Both the position numbers and the translations under genes were made by a program. From assembly GCA_019058515.1 (NCBI GenBank), contig JAHPYY010000045.1, positions 1-29,964 on the forward strand: 29,964 nucleotides of DNA, written 5' to 3'. The DNA is from Promethearchaeota archaeon. Its GTDB lineage: Archaea; Asgardarchaeota; Lokiarchaeia; Sigynarchaeales; SOKP01. The notes beneath the pieces are model-generated. The model made no database searches, had not been told where the DNA came from, and saw only the letters and a list, made by a program, of their open reading frames with translations. Shown here piece by piece: positions 24,648 to 29,964 of this stretch (position 1 is the stretch's first letter; each line of letters begins with the position of its first letter).

Positions 24648-25511
24648 GTGAGGAAATTGAAATATTGCCCGTATTGCGGAAATCAAGTTAAAGAATCAGA
24701 TAAATTTTGTATAATTTGTGGAAAGCCATTAGTAACTCAAGTAGAGAAATCCAAGAAAGCAAAATCTAAAAGTAAGGAAGAAATAGAAATCCCTATAGAG
24801 GAAGTTCCAGAAGAAGAAACAGAAGTACCTGAAGATTTAACCCAAGATAAAGATGAAGAAAAGGAAGAAGAGGAGAAAAAAGCAAAGAAAGAAAAAGAGA
24901 TCGCCGAACCACTTCCCGAAGATGTAAAACAACAGATAGAACTACATTTAGAGTTAAACGAACTTCAAATCAATAAGAAAATATTATCCGACAAATTATC
25001 TGATATTTTAAAAAAGACCAAGGATCCAGATTTTGAATACGATCTCGAACTTCAAGATAAAATGAACCTTAAATTAACAGCACTAAAAAAATTGATTGAT
25101 GAGACAAAGAAAAAGGAAGAAGAAATTAAATCTCAGATTACTGGTGCCTTTATAGTTCAAAAGTTAAACAAGGAAATCGATACGAAAGTATTCCAACTGA
25201 AGAATTTAACGCGAGAGCACAAACTTGCTAAAATCGACAAAAAAACTTTTAACAGTTTAAAGGAGAAATACAAACAAGAAAAATCTGCTCTTGAAGCTGA
25301 AAGAATAAGCTTAAAAGGGGGAATACGATTATGGGTTGAAGAATTAAAACTAGAGAAAGCTGAAATGGAAGGGGATCGTAAGCTAAATAAAGGACGCTAT
25401 TCAGCAAAAGAAATTACCAAAGAAGAGTTTCAAAAGAAAGACGACGACTTCGAACTAAAACTTAAAAAATACGATGGAAAAATAAAAACCTTAGAGAAAC
25501 TATCAAAATAG
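24648..25511 (+). CDS. Zinc-ribbon protein with long coiled coil
   Basis: 287 aa. The N-terminus is a zinc ribbon with C7, C10, C21 and C24 (YCPYCGNQ and FCIICGK). Residues about 35-95 are very rich in Lys and Glu (low complexity), and the remaining 190 residues are long charged helices with heptad-like leucines, probably a coiled coil. No membrane segment is visible. Start is the GTG at 24648 with AGGAGA 7-12 bp upstream. Proteins of this plan are common in Asgard archaea, but I know no defined function. It ends in TAG, which shows that TAG does terminate genes in this organism. Confidence 0.8.
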   Translation: MRKLKYCPYCGNQVKESDKFCIICGKPLVTQVEKSKKAKSKSKEEIEIPIEEVPEEETEVPEDLTQDKDEEKEEEEKKAKKEKEIAEPLPEDVKQQIELHLELNELQINKKILSDKLSDILKKTKDPDFEYDLELQDKMNLKLTALKKLIDETKKKEEEIKSQITGAFIVQKLNKEIDTKVFQLKNLTREHKLAKIDKKTFNSLKEKYKQEKSALEAERISLKGGIRLWVEELKLEKAEMEGDRKLNKGRYSAKEITKEEFQKKDDDFELKLKKYDGKIKTLEKLSK

Positions 25512-25567
25512 TCAACTTAATTTTAAAGACAAATTTTATTTAAATCCCTAAATTTATCTCATTAGCT

Positions 25568-25708
25568 ATGAGAAAAGTATTTGTTAGTCTTATAATTCTG
25601 CTGATCGCATTGTCCTTATTAACAATAGGATTAGTTGAGAATCAATTCGCGCTCATCTCAACATTTTACACTCAGATGAACGCTCCACCTGTCCCACCCG
25701 CCCCCTAA
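25568..25708 (+). CDS. 46-residue membrane-anchored peptide
   Basis: ATG 25568 to TAA 25708 encodes a short peptide with a two-residue basic start (MRKVF), a single hydrophobic segment (VSLIILLIALSLLTIGLV) and a Pro-rich end (NAPPVPPAP). TTTATTTAAATCCC at about 25534-25547 is a plausible TATA box at the distance expected for a leaderless transcript. It could be a signal-anchored small protein. No relatives recognised. Confidence 0.5.
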   Translation: MRKVFVSLIILLIALSLLTIGLVENQFALISTFYTQMNAPPVPPAP

Positions 25709-25712
25709 CATC

Positions 25713-26021
25713 TCAATAAAAGCGGTCTTTTTTGCTACCAACCTGATCGTCAAGAAATCCTTTTTGTTGGTACAATTTTTCCTCGGATTTTCTGAGTTTG
25801 TTAACCTCTTTGTAGTGTCGTTTACAAAGATAAATCTTTTTCTGCTTATTCTCGACAAATTTAAGCTTAGCTTTTTCTACATAAGACTTCCACTTGTTTT
25901 CGGAGAGCGATCTTATGGCAATATCGTCGCAATTTTTAACTGTACACTTTTTACTTTTTCCACCTGCCCCAATCTCGCTCTTTTCACGCAACTCTTTTGG
26001 CAGTTTCAATGATATCAGCAA
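25713..26021 (-). CDS. Small basic Cys/His protein
   Basis: 102 aa, strongly basic. Potential zinc ligands are CTVKNC (C-x4-C, about residues 26-31) and LCKRHY (C-x2-H, about 66-69), with charged helices between and after. The plan resembles small zinc-finger, nucleic-acid-binding proteins; the exact family is not recognised. The start codon is uncertain (TTG at 26021 or a later TTG), with no clear ribosome-binding site. It converges on the small membrane-peptide gene; their stops are 4 bp apart. Confidence 0.55.
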   Translation of the reverse strand: MLISLKLPKELREKSEIGAGGKSKKCTVKNCDDIAIRSLSENKWKSYVEKAKLKFVENKQKKIYLCKRHYKEVNKLRKSEEKLYQQKGFLDDQVGSKKDRFY

Positions 26022-26091
26022 CCTGTAAGTTTTTTTAGTTAATTTAATTATGTTTGATAAATATTTAATATCTTAAATTATTTGCTAAAGA

Positions 26092-26808
26092 GTGGATATA
26101 GTGGATCTCATTTTTAACAAAAAATTTATCGCAGAGAAATTATTGCCTTATAATTCGGAAGAGAGGATAAAGCTAAAAGACCCCACTTTTCAAAGCTCAG
26201 CAGTGATTTTTACCATCATTCCGTACGCAGATAAACCCTACGATCTAGTGTTAATTCATCGGACGGAGAAAGGTACTAAGCACAGGGGAGAGATCTCCTT
26301 CCCCGGCGGAAAATTCGAACATGATAAGGATAAATCTTTAAGAGATACTGCTTTAAGGGAAACTGAAGAAGAAATAGGTGTTCCTTCCAACAAAGTTGCA
26401 ATAATTGGGTGTTTACACGATTTTCCAACTCTTACTCGATATATTATAACACCGTTTGTTGGAACAATACCCCCAGATTACCCATTAATCCCTGACGAAC
26501 GAGAGGTTCAAGTAATTTTAAAAGTGCCAATCTCGTTTTTCACTGAAAATACTCACTTTAGCGAAAGACCTTTTGAAGTGGAGGGAAAGCCTTATTCAAT
26601 ATTTTATTTCAATTACAAAAATCCAACTAATAGTAAAATTTATAATATTTGGGGGGCCACTGCGTACATGATTATGATATATTTACAACAGGTTCACGGT
26701 TTCAATCAATCTAAGCTAGGAATTAGGCGCCCTGATATTGAATCAGTTAAAAAATTAAAAGATTATTTAAAGTATAAGAAACAAATTACAAGTAATTTTG
26801 AATCTTAA
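26092..26808 (+). CDS. Nudix hydrolase, CoA-pyrophosphatase-like
   Basis: 238 aa. The Nudix box is REτEEEIG-like: RETEEEIG at residues 89-96 after FPGGKFEHDKDKSLRDTAL. The preceding LVLIHRTEKGTKHRGEISFP matches the extra signature of the NudL/NUDT7 group (LLxxRSxxLxxHxGxxxFPGG), which cleaves coenzyme A and related pyrophosphates. The downstream YIITPFVG and VPISFF segments also fit that group. The intact Nudix motif suggests an active, metal-dependent enzyme. GTG 26092 is the likely start. A decayed paralogue follows directly. Confidence 0.85.
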   Translation: MDIVDLIFNKKFIAEKLLPYNSEERIKLKDPTFQSSAVIFTIIPYADKPYDLVLIHRTEKGTKHRGEISFPGGKFEHDKDKSLRDTALRETEEEIGVPSNKVAIIGCLHDFPTLTRYIITPFVGTIPPDYPLIPDEREVQVILKVPISFFTENTHFSERPFEVEGKPYSIFYFNYKNPTNSKIYNIWGATAYMIMIYLQQVHGFNQSKLGIRRPDIESVKKLKDYLKYKKQITSNFES

Positions 26809-26896
26809 CTAATTTTTAAACACAATGAATTTCCTCTTTAATTCAGAATTTATCGGTTCTTAACTAAAGAATTTTGAATCACCAACGAGAATCTCA

Positions 26897-27490
26897 ATGG
26901 GCCAAGAAGGGTTTATCAATTCCGCCGTAGTCGTGTTAATTGTGCCACATAATGGAATTCCTTACGATTTAATACTAATTCGTCGCACTAAACGCGAACA
27001 CAATAAACACACGGGTGAGATGGGATTTGCTGGTGGAAAGGTTGAAGAAGAAGACGAAACCCACTTAAATACCGCATTGAGAGAATTAAAAGAAGAGTTA
27101 GCGATTCCTTAAGATCATATCCAAATTCTCGGATGTCTTGACGACCATCTAACTCCAAAAGGTTTTATCATCACTCCTTTCGTAGGATATATGGATGAAC
27201 AGCAAATTATGAGCAAACAAGACGGAGAAATTGCCTAAATTGTGCCTATTCCTATAACCTTTTTTGTTAATAAACAATATTACCGAGAGCGAACTTACAT
27301 GATTGGAGAAGATTTGATTGGAGTAGGAAAGTATAAGTATACTTCGCCAGACTCGAAAAAGTACGTGATTTTTGGCGCAACATCTCATATAATTGTCAAT
27401 TACTGTGATACAGTCTATAAGACGGGTTTAATGACACAAAACTGCAGATGTATTAGATGTGAAGACATAGAAAAACGCATTATAAAATAA
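26897..27490 (+). pseudogene. Decayed tandem copy of the Nudix hydrolase
   Basis: A single frame of about 197 codons aligns from end to end with the upstream Nudix protein (SAVVVLIVPHNGIPYDLILI, GGKVEEEDETHLNTALRELK, ITPFVGYMD, VPIPITFFVNKQYYRERTY, IFGATSHIIVNY). It has two in-frame TAA codons, at 27110-27112 (after ELAIP) and 27236-27238 (after GEIA). No frameshift is seen. Each stop could be a one-base change from GAA, the residue type expected there. The Nudix Glu residues are kept (RELKEELA). The first 71 codons could still make a short peptide ending at the Nudix helix, unlikely to be active. Confidence 0.7.
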
Positions 27491-27570
27491 TAATAGGATT
27501 GAATGATAAAATAATATAGAAAAGTTCATTTATTTCGATAAACACTTAAATTTAAGGAAAATAAATTCGT

Positions 27571-27680
27571 GGCTCTCGGCGGTTAGGTTCTTAAGCATGT
27601 GTTTAAGAAAACTTAAGTGGTCTCTGACGCTGGGCTTCAAACCCAGTTATCCTGCGGAGGGATAGGGGTTCATTTACCTC
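27571..27680 (+). tRNA. tRNA-Sec-like sequence, anticodon UCA (incomplete or atypical)
   Basis: CTGGGCTTCAAACCCAG (27630-27646) forms a 5-bp anticodon stem with a 7-base loop whose anticodon is TCA, as in selenocysteine tRNA. It is followed at once by a variable arm (TATCC 27648-27652 with GGATA 27660-27664), then a T-arm-like GGGGTTCATTTACCTC (27665-27680) with a 4-bp stem but an 8-base loop. TGGT before the anticodon arm resembles the D-loop of eukaryotic tRNA-Sec. I cannot find a matching 9-bp acceptor stem or a proper D-stem, so it may be a tRNA remnant, an unusual or intron-bearing tRNA, or chance. Confidence 0.4.
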
Positions 27681-27849
27681 ACATATTTTCAAGATCTTCG
27701 AAGAATTGATAAGCATAATTGGCAAAAATCTGTCCTCCGTGGGTTACCATCAGGGCGTTTGCTTCCTTGCGGGTTATTGTATCTAAGGCGCCTATGAAGC
27801 AAAATGTTAATCCTTCTAGGATTTTAGGTTTATCTGTTAGTTTACTCAT
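27679..27849 (-). CDS. Truncated BRCT-domain protein
   Basis: 56 residues from ATG 27849. The sequence KILEGLTFCFIGALDTITRKEANALMVTHGGQI (two adjacent stretches) is the first half of a BRCT domain, a phosphopeptide- or DNA-end-binding module found in DNA ligase and repair proteins. The second half, including the conserved Trp helix, is absent; the frame ends after NYAYQFFEDLENM. It follows the LRR-histone gene by 22 bp on the same strand and is probably co-transcribed, but may be a remnant. Confidence 0.5.
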   Translation of the reverse strand: MSKLTDKPKILEGLTFCFIGALDTITRKEANALMVTHGGQIFANYAYQFFEDLENM

Positions 27850-27871
27850 TATTAATCCTGACTTATTTTGT

Positions 27872-29239
27872 CTATTTAATAGCTTCTTCAACATCATTCA
27901 AAGTGATTTCATTATTTCCCACGCTTTTTGCATGTTCTATGGCTTTAAGGATAATGTCCTTAGAAAGATGTTCGAGATAATATATTAATTCATCCACTGC
28001 TTTCGCAGCAATGCTGGGTGCTCCTAAATCCCTCATTAGAGACTTAATTGAATCCCAATTAAATGGTGAGCAGTGTTTAACAAACTCTAAGGGTTCGTCA
28101 ACATAACCTCGATCATTAATTCCCCCTAATTCCTCAATGAGATCTTCGGGTATAGGATTACCGTTAATCTCTAAAAACTTTAAATTATTCAACGATTCTA
28201 AACCTTCCACTACAGTAAGTTTATTGTCGTTTAAATTCAGATGTGTTAAGCTTGGAACATCAAGACAAGTTATCCCGGTAATTTTATTATTTGACAGGTC
28301 TAATTCCTTAAGACTAATTAAGCTCGATTCTAATCCATCTACAATCGTTATCTGATTGTTATTTAAATAGAGTTTCCTTAAAGCAGAAAGCGAAGATAAT
28401 CCCTCAATTCTGCTGATATCGCTATTTTCGAGGTGGAGTTCTCTCAATTTTATTAAACTGCTTAAATCACTGAGTCTCTTAATCTTAGTATTGGAAAGAT
28501 TCAAGTTTTCCAATTTCTGTAATTTCTCAAGACCGTCTATCTCTTTTAATTCCGTATAAGCTAAATTCAGACTGATTAAATTTGTAATCCAATCGAACCC
28601 TTCGATTGTTTTAATAGGATTGTTATTGAGATCAAGGGACCTCAACTTCATTAGTTCTTCCATACCCTCAATTTTTTCAATCTGATTTGAATATAATTCT
28701 AGTGATACTAAATTCTCAAGCCAATCTAAGCCTTCGATTTTTTTTATAGACGCTCCCCCAATACTGAGATTGTTTAAAATCCCTAGATCATCTAGACCTT
28801 CGATTTTTTTCAGAGGGTTGTTTCCTAGATTCAGATTCCATAGATTTTCTAAGTTATCTATTCCTTTGATTTTTACAATTTTGTTATTTGCTAAGTTTAA
28901 ATATCTCAAGTTTTTCAGCTGGTCAAGACCCTCAATCCTGCTAATTTTATTATTGGAAATGTACAACTGTTCTAAGTGGGAGTTGTTTTCTAAATTTTCA
29001 AGTTTAGTGATCTCATTATTGCTAAGCTCTAGTACTTTCAAGTTCGGTAACATTTTCAAACCTGTTATTCTTTTAATCTTACAATTATTTATTTTTAAAA
29101 CAGCTAACTCCTGAAACTTCTCAAGTCCTACAATCTGGCTCAGATCTTCAATATCAGTATGCCGGAGCGAAATTTCTAAACCTTCATAAGACTTTCTGAC
29201 TTCATAATTTTTATTGTTGTATTTAACAAATTGGGGCAT
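27872..29239 (-). CDS. Leucine-rich-repeat protein with C-terminal archaeal-histone fold
   Basis: 455 aa. Residues about 40-375 are some 15 SDS22-type leucine-rich repeats of about 22 residues (for example NLKVLELSNNEITKLENLEN). After a linker (about 376-396) the last 57 residues fit a histone fold: a short helix (KSLMRDLGAP), a long central helix starting SIAAKAVDELIYYLEHLSKD and ending in EHAKSVG, then a strand-helix NNEITLNDVEEAIK, like the GAERVS...AGRKTV...EDIKLALK pattern of archaeal histones. The frame is continuous, so the fusion is real in this sequence. LRRs would offer a protein-binding surface, the histone fold a DNA-binding or dimerising unit. Start ATG 29239 is close to the divergent gene at 29334. 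No such fusion is known to me. Confidence 0.85.
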   Translation of the reverse strand: MPQFVKYNNKNYEVRKSYEGLEISLRHTDIEDLSQIVGLEKFQELAVLKINNCKIKRITGLKMLPNLKVLELSNNEITKLENLENNSHLEQLYISNNKISRIEGLDQLKNLRYLNLANNKIVKIKGIDNLENLWNLNLGNNPLKKIEGLDDLGILNNLSIGGASIKKIEGLDWLENLVSLELYSNQIEKIEGMEELMKLRSLDLNNNPIKTIEGFDWITNLISLNLAYTELKEIDGLEKLQKLENLNLSNTKIKRLSDLSSLIKLRELHLENSDISRIEGLSSLSALRKLYLNNNQITIVDGLESSLISLKELDLSNNKITGITCLDVPSLTHLNLNDNKLTVVEGLESLNNLKFLEINGNPIPEDLIEELGGINDRGYVDEPLEFVKHCSPFNWDSIKSLMRDLGAPSIAAKAVDELIYYLEHLSKDIILKAIEHAKSVGNNEITLNDVEEAIK

Positions 29240-29333
29240 CTTTTTATCATTAATACAGGATTGTTTTCTTTAACTATATTATGACTATAACCTTTTAAAG
29301 TTTAAAACAAATCATAAAATGGAGGTTATTTAG

Positions 29334-29771
29334 ATGGCTACAGATAATGCGACAATTATGGGAGCTGAACTACAGATGGATATAGAATGGAAGATAATTG
29401 ATATTTGTGGACTCGACGCTAGTGAATACATTGAAGATGAAACGATCCTGACAAGGGAACTCGTGGAAAAAAACTTTAAAAAAATTTTAGGATGTGTAAA
29501 GTCAGAATATAATTCGTATATTGCTTCCCAAGTTCTGGGGTATATAATTCTTAAAACTGGTTCGGAAATGCCCGAGGAAGTACAAATCGATATTTTAAAT
29601 AGCACCTCTTGGCAACGAGAAAAGCATTTTTGGAAGCAAAATCCGAATTGGGTTGCACCGAGGAAGCATTTTTTAAAAGATTTTAAAACTAAAATAAGGA
29701 ATCATAAACCGGGACAAATTACCTTATTAGCAGAGATTTATCCTGATGATCCCGATTACATTTTTAAATAA
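29334..29771 (+). CDS. Hypothetical protein, 145 aa
   Basis: Unrecognised, soluble, mixed alpha-rich protein with an acidic N-terminal half (YIEDETILTRELVEKNF) and a basic, Trp-containing C-terminal half (WQREKHFWKQNPNWVAPRKH). GGAGGT at about 29320-29325 gives a strong ribosome-binding site 8 bp before the ATG. Divergently transcribed from the LRR-histone gene across a 94-bp gap that must hold both promoters, which may mean shared regulation. Confidence 0.7.
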   Translation: MATDNATIMGAELQMDIEWKIIDICGLDASEYIEDETILTRELVEKNFKKILGCVKSEYNSYIASQVLGYIILKTGSEMPEEVQIDILNSTSWQREKHFWKQNPNWVAPRKHFLKDFKTKIRNHKPGQITLLAEIYPDDPDYIFK

Positions 29772-29833
29772 ATTTCCAAATCGCATTATGATCCGCATAG
29801 ATAAATAATTAAAATTGCATTTTTTCTTCTTAA

Positions 29834-29890
29834 CCTTTATAAAGGCAAAATTCTTGCTTATTATTCAATACTCTCTCTCTAACTTTAAAT
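29834..29890 (+). promoter_or_regulatory. Two TATA-like elements before the last gene
   Basis: CCTTTATAAAGG (29834-29845) is a perfect 12-bp palindrome containing a strong archaeal TATA sequence. A second one, CTTTAAATA (29882-29890), lies about 25 bp before the ATG at 29915, the position expected for a leaderless transcript. Function is inferred from position only. Confidence 0.4.
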
Positions 29891-29914
29891 ACACAAAGTG
29901 CCATCCTACTAATA

Positions 29915-29964
29915 ATGGTTGAAAAGGAAAAACAAGGAAGATATTATAAAATTAAATGTTCGTG
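29915..29964 (+). CDS. Start of a gene running off the window
   Basis: ATG 29915 opens a frame (MVEKEKQGRYYKIKCS) with no stop before the window end. The TATA-like element about 25 bp upstream supports it as a real start. Only 16 residues are visible; the protein cannot be identified. Confidence 0.4.
   Translation, partial: MVEKEKQGRYYKIKCS

Noticed and set aside
27630..27646. Minus-strand reading of the tRNA-like element as tRNA-Ser (TGA anticodon)
   Set aside because: The variable arm and T-arm-like hairpin follow in correct order only on the plus strand.
1..29964. CRISPR array, transposase or integrase
   Set aside because: No regularly spaced repeats were seen, and none of the frames shows a transposase or integrase signature.

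Overview
The window is archaeal. It carries the archaeal spc-type ribosomal protein block, including archaeal/eukaryotic-only members (eS4, eL32, eL19, RNase P subunit Rpp29), with archaeal ribosome-binding sites of the form AAAGGTGA. The low GC, the SelB/eEFSec-type factor, the roadblock/LC7 protein, the many LRR proteins and the histone fold together suggest an Asgard (Lokiarchaeia-like) archaeon. That lineage call is an inference; 'archaeon' is secure.

Layout. (1) 136-1792: ribokinase-like sugar kinase plus an unrecognised protein. (2) 1939-7503: uS19, uL22, a 408-bp gap with a small antisense ORF, then uS3-uL29-Rpp29-uS17-uL14-uL24-eS4-uL5-uS14. (3) 7504-12811: a roughly 5.3-kb insertion in the ribosomal block with two paralogous GIY-YIG nuclease/helix-turn-helix genes. 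One carries an in-frame amber codon and the other a -1 frameshift at a G-run. An antisense ORF with an in-frame TGA lies between them. (4) 12812-17088: uS8-uL6-eL32-eL19-uL18-uS5-uL30-uL15. uS8 is interrupted by about 29 nt containing a hairpin and a stop codon; removing or skipping those bases restores an exactly family-length protein. (5) 17137-19012, minus strand: roadblock/LC7 protein and SelB.

(6) 19118-24439: an accessory island with different codon usage (more CG-containing codons). It is bounded by imperfect direct repeats of about 100 bp that copy the selB upstream region. It holds small and frameshifted genes, a beta-propeller protein, a zinc-finger SAM methyltransferase, a decayed methyltransferase and a truncated LRR gene. 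(7) 24648-29964: zinc-ribbon coiled-coil protein, a 46-aa membrane peptide, a small Cys/His protein, an intact Nudix hydrolase followed by a decayed paralogue, a tRNA-Sec-like sequence (UCA anticodon), a BRCT fragment, a leucine-rich-repeat protein with a C-terminal archaeal-histone fold, an unknown 145-aa protein and the start of another gene.

How it fits together. The ribosomal genes appear to be transcribed as several units rather than one, because the gaps before uS3 and uS8 are long and T-rich. The SelB gene and the tRNA-Sec-like sequence point to selenocysteine decoding in this organism. The most notable items are the interrupted uS8 directly downstream of the GIY-YIG nuclease pair, and the LRR-histone fusion.
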